Shown here piece by piece: positions 9,444-17,610 of a stretch of DNA of 45,805 nt. The number at the start of each line of letters is the position of its first letter. Position 1 is the stretch's first letter. The stretch comes from DRWZ01 sp964601505 (GTDB lineage: Bacteria > Calescibacteriota > Calescibacteriia > Calescibacteriales > Calescibacteriaceae), in contig CAZRNR010000013.1 of the NCBI GenBank assembly GCA_964601505.1, positions 1 to 45,805 of the forward strand, read 5' to 3'. The notes below the pieces were generated by a model. The model was not told the DNA's origin and did no database searches. It worked only from the letters and a program-made list of their open reading frames with translations. Position numbers and translations under genes: made by a program.

Positions 9444-9917
9444 ATGCCTAGAAAGAAAAAAATTCAAAAAAGAAAGATCAAACCTGATATAGTATATGGA
9501 AGCGTTGAGGTTGCTAAACTGATCAATAAGATAATGCAAGATGGTAAAAAAGGTACAGCATACGACATAGTATATTCTGCTTTTGAAGTGATCAAACAGA
9601 AGGTCGGAAAAGATCCTTTTGAGGTTTTCAAAAAAGCTCTTGAAAATGTATCTCCTGAATGGGAACTCCGTTCAAGAAGGGTGGGGGGAGCAACCTATCA
9701 GATACCTATAGCCTGCCTTCCGGAGAGAAAATTACATCTTGGGCTTAAATTCATGGTTGAATCGGCAAGAGAAAGAACTGATAAAAGAGGAATGGCAAAC
9801 AAATTGGCCTATGAAATAATTGATGCTTATGAAGGAAAAGGAGGAGCAGTTAAGAAAAAAGAAGAACTTCATAAACTCGCTGAAGCTAATAAAACTTTTG
9901 CCCATTATAAATGGTAA
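9444..9917 (+). CDS. rpsG: 30S ribosomal protein S7
   Basis: S7 nucleates assembly of the 3' domain of 16S rRNA. The 157-aa length is standard, and the signature region KIKPDIVYGSVEVAKLINKI, the beta hairpin RRVGGATYQIPI and the C-terminal helix are present. A strong ribosome binding site (GGGAGGTGAT, starting 9430) lies in the short rpsL-rpsG gap. Normally fusA and tuf follow; here the next gene is convergent and only 26 bases away, so the str operon is cut after rpsG. Confidence 0.97.
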   Translation: MPRKKKIQKRKIKPDIVYGSVEVAKLINKIMQDGKKGTAYDIVYSAFEVIKQKVGKDPFEVFKKALENVSPEWELRSRRVGGATYQIPIACLPERKLHLGLKFMVESARERTDKRGMANKLAYEIIDAYEGKGGAVKKKEELHKLAEANKTFAHYKW

Positions 9918-9943
9918 TGTTGTTTTTGATCCCCTTTAGTATC

Positions 9944-11035
9944 TTAATCAACTATAGATGGTTTTAGAAATACCGTTATTTCCCTTGTTTCACTTTTGTT
10001 ATTGTAGTTTTTAAACAAAAATCCTAATACTGGTATAGATGAAATTATAGGAACTCCTTCGTAGGATTTACTGTTTGACTCAATCATTATTCCTCCTATA
10101 GATACACTTTCACCTTGATTGAGAATTATCTTTGATGTTATTTCATTCTTGGATATTGATGGAACACCTCTTGAGGATACAACTTCAAAACTTGGAAAAT
10201 TCTTTGATATCTTAGTTTCGAGAACTATTTTGTTATCTGAGATTTTAGGTACTACTTCAAGTGAAAGGAAGGCATCGTAGAATACCGTATTTAATGCAAA
10301 TTGGGTTGAAACATCATAAGGAACAGATATGCCTTGTCTTATTTCTGCTTTTTCTCCCTCTGTTGTGAGTATTTTGGGTGATGACAAGATTTTGGCTTCT
10401 CCCTTTTGCTCCAGAAAACCTATTATATATTCTATTTTCCCTGTGCTTACCTTGATATTGGCTTTACCAGATAGAAAATCAAAGCCTCCTTCAAAATCTC
10501 CGGATATTGCTTTCATTAGGTTCCCAAGTTCCAAAGCTCCTTTTTTGGTAAGCTCAACTATTTGAGCTTCAATGATAACCTGTCTTGGTATCCTATCTAT
10601 TTCTTGAATTATTTTTTCTGCTACCTGAAGCTTTTCTTCCTCTCCTTCAAGAAATAATATGTTTGTGTGAATCATGGAAGACTTTACACCAATTTGCGCT
10701 ATTGCTTCAGCTATGTTCTTTGGTGGATAGAATCGGAGCTTTACTATCCTTGAACTCCTGAATTTTGATTTCGGAATCGTAATAATGTTTTCATCGCTTT
10801 CCCGAAAAGATAACTCTGCTGTGCTTTCAAGTATTTTTAAAATCCTTGCAAAATCTGTTTTTAGTCTCAAAGATATTTTCCCTGTTATTTCAGGTGATAC
10901 AATGATATTTTTTCCAGTTGCTTGACTTAAAAGTATCAGTACATCTTTTATGTCTGCATCAGAAGCGTATAGGAATACATCACCTTTTGCAGTATAGGGT
11001 ATAAAGAATATACTCACAATCAAGATAATTCTCAT
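9944..11035 (-). CDS. Short secretin-domain protein (GspD/PilQ type)
   Basis: A 363-aa exported protein with signal peptide (residues 1-18). An STN/N0-like domain follows (VFLYASDADIKDVLILLSQ...GKISLRL), then one N1-type ring domain (~90-150: IVKLRFYPPKNIAEAI), then the secretin core (~155-363) with the family signature VPIISSIPVLGFLF and a final ITVFLKPSIV strand. Secretins of type II secretion or type IV pili are usually 600-700 aa, so this is a minimal form with fewer periplasmic rings. No pilQ/gsp neighbours are adjacent. The only pilus-like gene in the window is the PilO-like one at 24.2 kb. It converges on rpsG. Confidence 0.85.
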   Translation of the reverse strand: MRIILIVSIFFIPYTAKGDVFLYASDADIKDVLILLSQATGKNIIVSPEITGKISLRLKTDFARILKILESTAELSFRESDENIITIPKSKFRSSRIVKLRFYPPKNIAEAIAQIGVKSSMIHTNILFLEGEEEKLQVAEKIIQEIDRIPRQVIIEAQIVELTKKGALELGNLMKAISGDFEGGFDFLSGKANIKVSTGKIEYIIGFLEQKGEAKILSSPKILTTEGEKAEIRQGISVPYDVSTQFALNTVFYDAFLSLEVVPKISDNKIVLETKISKNFPSFEVVSSRGVPSISKNEITSKIILNQGESVSIGGIMIESNSKSYEGVPIISSIPVLGFLFKNYNNKSETREITVFLKPSIVD

Positions 11036-11334
11036 ATGCTCTGTAAATTGATAAATCGGATTTATCTCGTTTTTTACTTCAAAGATAGGTTTTTCAAATT
11101 TTCAAGAACTGAAATTTCAAGACTGATTGGTAAGAAGATTCTTAGTCCGAAGATTTTGAGATAGTACAGATTAGGATGCCAAATTGTTTTCTTCAATTGT
11201 CCCCAAACTCCATGGTCTTCATTTATCCTGTTACTTTAGCGATTTAGGTCGGATTTTTATCGTGTTTATACCATTCTCTGGATTGATCTCTTAGTATCTT
11301 TATGAACGATTTTGTTTAAAACTTGAAGATTGAT
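11036..11334. other. Intergenic region upstream of the secretin gene, with a palindrome
   Basis: No gene seen. A 17-base palindrome (GATAAAT-CGG-ATTTATC, 11050-11066) lies 14-31 bases before the secretin start, where an operator or a leader hairpin would be. A T-run follows on the plus strand, but no plus-strand transcript is known to end there. Confidence 0.35.
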
Positions 11335-12258
11335 TTAGTGATCTATGAACAATACACCTATTCCGAATCCCCCTTGATTCCAATCTTCAACTATCTCCTT
11401 GTTTTTATAAATGTTTTTAATCTCTTTCCAGAAAATTGGGACTCCTCCTACACCTGTTCCTGGAACTATGTCATGGAAAGCTATTATTCCTTTCTCAGAG
11501 GAATATCCTTTTTCTTTATCTGGTTGTTTGGTTGATTGATCTATTTCATTTCCTTTTTCTTTTGGTTTATTTCCAAAAGAATTTATACTTGGAGAAGAGC
11601 AATATTGTTTAGAGTTATTGTTATTACCTATTTGTAATAATTTGCTATACATTTCAAAATCCTTTTTCACTCCTTCGTATGTGTGATCGCCATCTAAGAA
11701 TAGAAAGTCTAAACTCTTTCCATTCAATATTTCTATAACTTTTTTTAGGGTTTCTTCTTTGTGAGAATCCATTCTAAGGAGGTAGATTTTTTGTTTTTGT
11801 AGAGCGAATGATTTATATAGTATTTCTTTCCATCTTGGATAACCACCTCCAAATTCTCCTCCAGGTAGGTCAATACTTATAATTATTGCATCCTCAGAGG
11901 CTACACGAGAGAAGAGAAATAATGTTCCCCCCCTAGCTGTTCCTATTTCTAATATTGTTTTGGGTTTTATCCCTTGCAAGATCTTGAGAAGTTCTAGGAT
12001 TTCGCTACGAATCTGAAAAGGTCTAATTGAACCAGCCAGGTCGTCAAAAGCGAAATTAACAAGTTCATCTAATTTGAAATCTAGCTTTAGAAATTTTATC
12101 TTGAACAGAGCATAAGGTAAAATAAGTCCTTTTTCTTTTAGCAGATAGTTTATAGATTTTTTGAAGAATACAATTAACCCATCTCTTTTCAAAATCTCAA
12201 TAGCTTTTCTGATTATGTCATTCTTTGAGATAGATCTGATACGATGCAACAAAATCAT
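11335..12258 (-). CDS. Class I SAM-dependent methyltransferase with a ~47-residue insert
   Basis: A 307-aa protein. The SAM-binding loop LEIGTARGGT (residues 103-112), an acidic residue at the end of beta 2 (ISIDLPGGEFGGG), FLDGDHTYEGVKKDFEMY (residues 187-204) and IIAFHDI (258-264) match the Methyltransf_24/cephalosporin-hydroxylase-like group, which modify small molecules or glycans. Between YSKLL and GIIAFHDI, where relatives usually have only a few residues, there is a polar segment rich in Asn, Ser, Lys, Glu and Gln (about residues 210-256, bases 11490-11632). The substrate is unknown. It stands alone between the secretin and the flagellar operon. Confidence 0.75.
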   Translation of the reverse strand: MILLHRIRSISKNDIIRKAIEILKRDGLIVFFKKSINYLLKEKGLILPYALFKIKFLKLDFKLDELVNFAFDDLAGSIRPFQIRSEILELLKILQGIKPKTILEIGTARGGTLFLFSRVASEDAIIISIDLPGGEFGGGYPRWKEILYKSFALQKQKIYLLRMDSHKEETLKKVIEILNGKSLDFLFLDGDHTYEGVKKDFEMYSKLLQIGNNNNSKQYCSSPSINSFGNKPKEKGNEIDQSTKQPDKEKGYSSEKGIIAFHDIVPGTGVGGVPIFWKEIKNIYKNKEIVEDWNQGGFGIGVLFIDH

Positions 12259-12806
12259 CTCTTGATTATTTTTATTTTATTTTTTTATTTATAAATTTTT
12301 TAAATTAAATTTTACAATTAATGAGCCAGAAAGGAATTTATACAAGTTTCTCAAGCTTCTTTTGGCAGATTTTTTTTCTCATTTAGGCAAATCTGCGATT
12401 TACATATATCAAACTTCATCTGAAAATTTGGAAAAGTTTCAAATTAATATAATCTGTTATTACGCTTTTTCAGAGTTTAAAATATTGATTCATTAGATAT
12501 TGAGTTACTAGAATTTTTTAAAATATGTAACTTTAAATTAATTTTTGTATTTCTTATGTAATGAGTCAGACCTGATTTTTTTCGTTTTTGTAACACTCTT
12601 GATAATTAGAGGAGAAAATTGAACAAAGCGAAGAAATATTTGTTTCTTTGCGGTCTTTCGTAGGAAGCTTGGATTTCAATGTGGTATACTAGATTTATTC
12701 TATTTTTGCTTTTAATTTTTCAAGATTCTTATATTCAATCTTAAGATTCATATAGCCAATCTTAAAGTGGAGATATTATTCTTGGTTCAGATAGGAAAAA
12801 AATTCT
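12259..12806. other. AT-rich divergent intergenic region upstream of flgF
   Basis: No gene supported. An inverted repeat (about 12627-12652: GCGAAGAAA...TTTCTTTGC) overlaps a 14-codon open frame beginning TTG at 12619 after a GAGGAG box. This may be a leader peptide or chance. Around 12725-12765 the motif AAGATTC/CAATCTTA recurs imperfectly. The promoter for flgF is listed separately. Confidence 0.4.
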
Positions 12807-12823
12807 TTGGAACAGTTTTTGCT
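12807..12823 (+). promoter_or_regulatory. Sigma-54 (RpoN) promoter for the flagellar operon
   Basis: TTGGAAC-AGTTT-TTGCT matches the -24/-12 consensus TTGGCAC-N5-TTGCW at every strongly conserved position except one (A for C after GG), with exactly the right GG-to-GC spacing. Sigma-54 control of rod and ring genes is well known in several flagellated bacteria. The -12 C is at 12822, so transcription should start near 12834, the first base of the flgF GTG codon. Confidence 0.7.
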
Positions 12824-12833
12824 TTAATAAAGC

Positions 12834-13646
12834 GTGGGGCTTTCTCATCAGGCTTTATACATAGGGGCATCGGGGGCGTATGCAAATCAAAGAAAATTAG
12901 AAGCTATATCTAACAACCTTGCGAATGTATCAACTCAGGGATACAAAAGAGATATTCCAGTTTTCATTGCTATCCCAGAGACGAAATCTCCTATAACTCC
13001 GCTTGCTCCGAAACTTTATTTTGACCTGCACAAGGAACAGATAAGCCAGAGAATGGTTATGTTTGATGAAACACATACCGATTTCTCTCAAGGAACTTTT
13101 AATGAAACAGGCAATACTTTGGATTTAGCAATAATGGGGGACGGTTTTTTTGCAGTTGAAACTCCAGATGGTGTGAGATTCACAAGGGCGGGAAATTTTT
13201 TCTTATCGCAAAATGGGTATATCATAACTCAAGATGGATACAAACTTCTTGGAGCAAATGGAGATTATCTTCGTGTTCCATTTGAAGAATGGTCTCCAGA
13301 GGACATCGTTGTTTCTCCAGATGGGGGAGTTTTCGTTGGTGTAAGACAGGGCGATACAAGAAAAAGTGTCCTTATAGGCAAAATAGGAGTTTATAATATT
13401 CCTCAGGATATCAATATAACACGGAAGATAGGTCAGAATTTGTTTGAAGTCTCGGATAGTTCTTTTGTTCGCGAAGCGGAAAACTTTGAGATACTCCAGG
13501 GATACCTTGAAACTTCAAATGTCAATCCAATATCTGAAATGATGGCTCTGATTGAAGCTCAAAGATCTTTTGAAATGAACTCAAGAGTGATAACAGCAAC
13601 TGATTCTTTGATAGCAACATCTATTAGGGAGCTTGGAAGGGTTTAG
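12834..13646 (+). CDS. flgF: Flagellar proximal rod protein, FlgF type
   Basis: A 270-aa flagellar rod component exported through the flagellar type III system. The N-terminal signature ALYIGASGAYANQRKLEAI followed by SNNLANVSTQGYKRD, the FlgE/F/G core (GDGFFAVETPDGVRFTRAGNF) and the C-terminal coiled region (GYLETSNVNPISEMMALIEAQRSFEMNSRV) are all present. It is placed as FlgF because FlgG follows. The start must be the GTG at 12834: an in-frame TAA lies two codons upstream and the conserved motif begins at once. There is no ribosome binding site, and the sigma-54 promoter predicts a leaderless message. It is the first gene of flgFGAHIJ. Confidence 0.92.
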   Translation: MGLSHQALYIGASGAYANQRKLEAISNNLANVSTQGYKRDIPVFIAIPETKSPITPLAPKLYFDLHKEQISQRMVMFDETHTDFSQGTFNETGNTLDLAIMGDGFFAVETPDGVRFTRAGNFFLSQNGYIITQDGYKLLGANGDYLRVPFEEWSPEDIVVSPDGGVFVGVRQGDTRKSVLIGKIGVYNIPQDINITRKIGQNLFEVSDSSFVREAENFEILQGYLETSNVNPISEMMALIEAQRSFEMNSRVITATDSLIATSIRELGRV

Positions 13647-13696
13647 AAATTTAAAAAGGAGCTAAAAAGGAGTAAAGAGAAAGGGAGGTAAAAAAT

Positions 13697-14491
13697 ATGT
13701 TTAGGACATTATGGACAGCTTCAACGGGAATGTCGGCTCAGCAGAAAAACCTTGATACGATATCTAACAATCTCGCCAATGTCTCTACACCGGGGTTCAA
13801 AAAGTCCCGCGTTGAATTTGAGGATTTAGTTTATCAAGATTTACTTATTCCTGGTGCTGAGACATCTTTGCAATCTACTCATCACCCAACAGGTGCGCAG
13901 ATCGGAAGTGGTGTGAAGATTTCCGGAGTATCTAAAATCGTAACCCCAGGAGAACTCGTTGAAACTGATAGAGAGTTTGATTTGGCAATAGATAGAGAAG
14001 GATTTTTCCAGATACTCCTTCCGGATGGAAGTATAGCTTATACCAGGGCTGGAAACTTCCAGAAATCGGAGGATGGAGTTCTCGTCACTCCTCAAGGATA
14101 TCCTTTATTCCCAGAGATAGTTGTCCCGCAGGAGGTTGTGCAGGTTCAGGTAAGTCCTGATGGAGTCGTTATGGGGATAATACCAGGACAAGAATCTTCA
14201 CCAATAGTTCTTGGACAGATAGAGCTTGCAAGATTCATAAACCCATCTGGTTTGAAATCTATCGGTAAGAATCTTTTTGTTCAAACATTCGCTTCTGGGG
14301 ACCCTATAATTGGTATCCCGGGACAAGAAGGCTTCGGTGAAATCTTGCAGGGATTTGTTGAGATATCAAATGTCAATGCTATTCAGGAGATGATAGGTAT
14401 GCTTCTTTCCCAGAGGGTATATGAGATGTGCTCTCGCTCCGTTGTCGCAGTAGATAATATGATGACTACAACAATCAATATAGTGAGATAG
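13697..14491 (+). CDS. flgG: Flagellar distal rod protein FlgG
   Basis: FlgG forms the distal rod that passes through the P and L rings. At 264 aa it has the usual length, with the N-terminal motif LWTASTGMSAQQKNLDTISN followed by NLANVSTPGFKKSR, the REGFFQILLPDGSIAYTRAGNF core, and the C-terminal QGFVEISNVNAIQEMIGMLL ending in TTTINIVR. A strong ribosome binding site (GGGAGGT, ~13681-13688) precedes the ATG. It lies 50 bases after flgF and 11 bases before flgA, in the same operon. Confidence 0.97.
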   Translation: MFRTLWTASTGMSAQQKNLDTISNNLANVSTPGFKKSRVEFEDLVYQDLLIPGAETSLQSTHHPTGAQIGSGVKISGVSKIVTPGELVETDREFDLAIDREGFFQILLPDGSIAYTRAGNFQKSEDGVLVTPQGYPLFPEIVVPQEVVQVQVSPDGVVMGIIPGQESSPIVLGQIELARFINPSGLKSIGKNLFVQTFASGDPIIGIPGQEGFGEILQGFVEISNVNAIQEMIGMLLSQRVYEMCSRSVVAVDNMMTTTINIVR

Positions 14492-14502
14492 GAGGTAAAG
14501 TT

Positions 14503-15156
14503 ATGGAGATACTTTTGTTCATGATCATTTCCTTGAATACAGATGATGTCTTAGAGAAGATAAAGCAGGAGATAAGTTGTGATGATTGTGAGGTAAAAGT
14601 ATTATCTTATCATTTGCCATTTGGGAAAAAGTTAGAGGATTTTAGCTCTGTTCAGATAATATCAAAGGATTCAAAAGCTCTTGGTAGGAAAGTTTTTACA
14701 GCTTATTTCTCATCAGCAGAGGGAAAAAATTACATAGGAACAATTTTTGTATATGTCGATAAAATGGTTCAAGTTTTGATTCCTAAAAAGAGAATAGAGA
14801 GAAACGAAAAAGTTTCTCCTTCAGATTTTGATTTAAAGTTTGTTCCACTAACCCTTACTCCGAAAGATTTCATATCGCCAGATGATGTTGCTGGTAGAGA
14901 AATTTCGCTTAAGGTTCCGGTTGCCAAGGGAGAAATTTTAAGAAGAACTCATATTTTAGAGGAGATTGCTATAAAGAAGGGAGACAAAGTCAAGATTGTT
15001 CTTGAGACTCCAAAGTTTTATGTTGAATTTCCTGCAGTTGCTTTGTCTGACGCAAAGGAAGGAGAGGAAATAAAGGTAAGAAACCTCAGTTCAAATAAAG
15101 TTGTTTATGGAAAAGCTCTTTCGGGAAAGATTGTTAAAGTTGATTCTTTTGATTAG
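14503..15156 (+). CDS. flgA: Flagellar P-ring assembly chaperone FlgA
   Basis: FlgA is a periplasmic chaperone for P-ring (FlgI) polymerisation. The 217-aa protein shows the C-terminal SAF-type domain (VPVAKGEILRRTHI) and the beta-clip end typical of the family (GDKVKIVLETPKFYVEFPAVALSDAKEGEEIKVRNLSSNKVVYGKAL, given here only as landmarks around residues 155-212). A GGAGGT box precedes the ATG. The N-terminus (MEILLFMIISLN) is a short, poorly charged hydrophobic stretch, so the signal peptide is weak for a protein that must be exported. It lies in the operon between flgG and flgH. Confidence 0.9.
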   Translation: MEILLFMIISLNTDDVLEKIKQEISCDDCEVKVLSYHLPFGKKLEDFSSVQIISKDSKALGRKVFTAYFSSAEGKNYIGTIFVYVDKMVQVLIPKKRIERNEKVSPSDFDLKFVPLTLTPKDFISPDDVAGREISLKVPVAKGEILRRTHILEEIAIKKGDKVKIVLETPKFYVEFPAVALSDAKEGEEIKVRNLSSNKVVYGKALSGKIVKVDSFD

Positions 15157-15160
15157 GTTT

Positions 15161-15838
15161 ATGATGAAAACAGCAGAGAAAACAATTTTTTTGTTTTGTT
15201 TGTTGATCTGCTTCATAAGTTGCGCTAGCAAGCGGCCTCTGGAGATTCCCAAAGCAGAGGAAGAAATTGAAGAAGTCCAGCAGATTCAGAAACAAGAAGG
15301 ATCTTTGTTTTATGATTCAGCTCCGTTGTCTAATATGTATGCCGATTTAAAAGCAAAGAGAGTAGGGGATATTGTTATAGTTCGTGTTGTTGAGAATATT
15401 GTAGCGACAAATGATCAGAGAAAAGAAGCTTCAAGAAAGTCAAAGATGAAGTATGATGTGGGTGGTAATATTTCTAAGACAAAAGGACTTGAGGATTTAT
15501 CTATTGGTGTAGGAGCTGGTGGGGAAAATGACTTTTCAGCTAAGGGTGTTCAGAAAAGTAAGAATGAATTTATTGCTTCAGTTGCTGCAAGGGTTGTAAA
15601 GGTTCTACCTTCTGGAAACCTTGTTGTGGAGGGTGAAAAATATATAAAGCACGATAGCGAGCTTCAAAAGATATATGTCAGGGGAATTGTTAGACCAGAG
15701 GATATAATGCACGATAACTCCGTTCTTTCAACTGCTCTTGCAAACGCAAGAATTGAGTATGTGTCGGAAGGTGATTTTGCGACAAAATCTCGGCAAGGTT
15801 GGTTGCAAAAGATATTTGATTTTATATCACCTTTTTAG
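15161..15838 (+). CDS. flgH: Flagellar L-ring lipoprotein FlgH
   Basis: FlgH forms the L ring in the outer membrane. The open frame extends back into flgA, but the ATG at 15161 (or the adjacent one at 15164) gives a lipoprotein signal peptide: MKTAEKTIFLFCLLICFISC with the lipid-attachment Cys near residue 21. The core SLFYDSAPLSNMYADLKAKR, VGDIVIVRVVE and the C-terminal GNLVVEGEKYIK...IVRPEDI are FlgH hallmarks. The length (225 aa) is normal. It starts 4 bases after flgA and precedes flgI by 14 bases. Confidence 0.95.
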   Translation: MMKTAEKTIFLFCLLICFISCASKRPLEIPKAEEEIEEVQQIQKQEGSLFYDSAPLSNMYADLKAKRVGDIVIVRVVENIVATNDQRKEASRKSKMKYDVGGNISKTKGLEDLSIGVGAGGENDFSAKGVQKSKNEFIASVAARVVKVLPSGNLVVEGEKYIKHDSELQKIYVRGIVRPEDIMHDNSVLSTALANARIEYVSEGDFATKSRQGWLQKIFDFISPF

Positions 15839-15852
15839 GAGGGAGAATAGTT

Positions 15853-16962
15853 ATGTTTAATAGAAAATCAGAATTAGTAGTAAGAATATCTTTATTTTTG
15901 ATCTTTCTCTTTTTGAGTTATTCAAGTGCCTTTTCTGCGAGGATAAAGGATATAGCAAGTGTGGAGGGAGCTCGCTCAAATTTCCTTGTTGGCTTTGGTA
16001 TTGTTGTGGGACTTCGTGGTACTGGAGATATAATATCTCCAAATCTTACGGTTCAAACAATGATAAATCTTCTGCAGAAAATGGGGATAAGACCTGACCC
16101 AACAGCTTTGAGAAGCTTTGGAATTATGGCTCCCCGAACTGTAAGGCCTAGAGACTCTGCGATATGTATGGTTACAGCTGAGCTTCCTCCATATGCGAAG
16201 CCAGGAATGAAGTTAGATGTTCAGGTTTCCGCGATGGGTGATGCAAGAAGCCTACGGGGAGGACAGCTCATTCTAACTCCTCTTTTTGGTCCAGATGGTC
16301 AGATTTGGGCGCTCGCACAGGGTCAAGTTATAACAGGAGGAAAGCAGGTTTCAGGCTCAACAATTGAGGGAGGTTTCCCAACTGCTGGAAGGATCCCAGG
16401 AGGCGGGGTCGTAGAAAGAGAACTCCAGCACAACCTGAACGATAAGAAATTTGTAAGAATATTCCTCAATAATGCAGATTTCTCCACCGCAAAATCTGTT
16501 GCTGATGCCATAAACGGTTTCACTGGTGTTGAAATATCTTATGCTCAGGATGCAAGAACTATCTTTGTCGTGATACCAGAAGAATTCACAGGTAGAGTTG
16601 CAGAGTTTATTTCTCTTGTTGAAAGTCTCCCTGTTTCTACAGACTCGCCAGCTAAGGTTGTCATCAATGAAAGAACCGGAACTGTAGTTGTGGGAAAGAA
16701 TGTGGGAATTTCAGAGGTGGCGGTAGCACATGGAGATATAATAATAAAAGTGAGGAAAGAACCTTCTCCGCTCCCCCCAGAATTTGCTACCGCTGCACCT
16801 AAATTTGAAGAAAGAAAAATAAATATGTTGGCTCCAGCAGCAACTGTTGATGAACTCGTAAGGGAACTCAACAGAATAGGTGCATCACCACAAGATATAA
16901 TATCAATCCTGCAAGCCCTGAAAGAAGCCGGAGCTCTTCAAGCTCACATAACTACTGAGTAA
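15853..16962 (+). CDS. flgI: Flagellar P-ring protein FlgI
   Basis: FlgI builds the periplasmic P ring around the rod. At 369 aa it has standard length, with a cleavable signal peptide (about residues 1-28, ending SSAFSA). Family motifs present are RIKDIASVEGARSN, LVGFGIVVGLRGTGD, the GIRPDP and APRTVRPRDSA regions, and the C-terminal NRIGASPQDIISILQALKEA. An AGGAGGG box sits in the gap after flgH. It is the fifth gene of the operon. Confidence 0.97.
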   Translation: MFNRKSELVVRISLFLIFLFLSYSSAFSARIKDIASVEGARSNFLVGFGIVVGLRGTGDIISPNLTVQTMINLLQKMGIRPDPTALRSFGIMAPRTVRPRDSAICMVTAELPPYAKPGMKLDVQVSAMGDARSLRGGQLILTPLFGPDGQIWALAQGQVITGGKQVSGSTIEGGFPTAGRIPGGGVVERELQHNLNDKKFVRIFLNNADFSTAKSVADAINGFTGVEISYAQDARTIFVVIPEEFTGRVAEFISLVESLPVSTDSPAKVVINERTGTVVVGKNVGISEVAVAHGDIIIKVRKEPSPLPPEFATAAPKFEERKINMLAPAATVDELVRELNRIGASPQDIISILQALKEAGALQAHITTE

Positions 16963-16966
16963 AGAT

Positions 16967-17299
16967 ATGAAAGAATTAAAAAATAATATTACTACCAGGG
17001 GACCAGATTCTTTCACAATATATGGATTACCTTCCCCAAAAAATAGACAAAAAGTCATAGAGGAAGTTGCAAGAGAGTTTGAAGCTTTTTTCATAAGAGA
17101 GTTTTTGAATAACTCTTTTCAGATGTCAGGTGAGCTTTCGGAAAAATATGGATACTTCTATAAAGAAATAATTATAGATACACTATCTCGCACATCCTCT
17201 TTTGGAATAAAAGATTTCTTGAAAAGAGCGATTGAAGATCAACTTGAATCCATTCAGCATGGATATATCAAAGGTAAGAACAAATCTGGAAGATTTTGA
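16967..17299 (+). CDS. flgJ: Flagellar rod-binding protein, FlgJ N-domain only
   Basis: A 110-aa protein that corresponds to the rod-binding (rod-cap) half of FlgJ. The motif VAREFEAFFIREFLNNSF and the following GYFYKEIIIDTLSR match that domain. The muramidase half found in enterobacterial FlgJ is absent; single-domain versions occur in many phyla, and peptidoglycan opening is then done by a separate enzyme. It lies 4 bases after flgI and ends the operon. Confidence 0.85.
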   Translation: MKELKNNITTRGPDSFTIYGLPSPKNRQKVIEEVAREFEAFFIREFLNNSFQMSGELSEKYGYFYKEIIIDTLSRTSSFGIKDFLKRAIEDQLESIQHGYIKGKNKSGRF

Positions 17300-17610
17300 G
17301 AGTATTTTAGTTTCTTGCTTCACATCTAATTAAATTTCTTAAACTGCTCGAACATATGCAAACCATAAAAATGAAAGATTGTGTGCATCTGATGAAATAA
17401 AAAATATACTTCAGCATTTTAAGGTTAAAGCGGTTTTTTAGTACTATTTTTGCAAGTTAAAATATCCTGTATGAATCTTTGTTACGAAAGATTTTAAATC
17501 AATTTTATGGGAAAACTTGAATAAGTTTCATCCTTTCTGATGTCTTTTAATTTTGCAGTTTTTTTCTCATAGGTAAAACGGTGTTTTAAATCTTTCAATG
17601 AAGAAAAGAA
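17300..17610. other. Intergenic region after the flagellar operon, with a hairpin
   Basis: No gene seen. A perfect 7-bp hairpin (AATCTTT-GTTACG-AAAGATT, 17474-17493) lies about 175 bases after flgJ and is followed by a loosely T-rich stretch. It could end the flagellar transcript, but it is AT-only at its base and far from the gene. A second short inverted repeat (AAACTT-GAAT-AAGTTT) follows near 17512-17528. Confidence 0.35.

Noticed and set aside
11050..11066. Palindrome plus T-run as a transcription terminator on the plus strand
   Set aside because: No plus-strand gene ends near it; rpsG ends more than 1 kb upstream.
12619..12663. 14-codon frame after a GAGGAG box upstream of flgF
   Set aside because: Too short, with a TTG start, no similarity, and separated from flgF by the sigma-54 promoter; probably chance.
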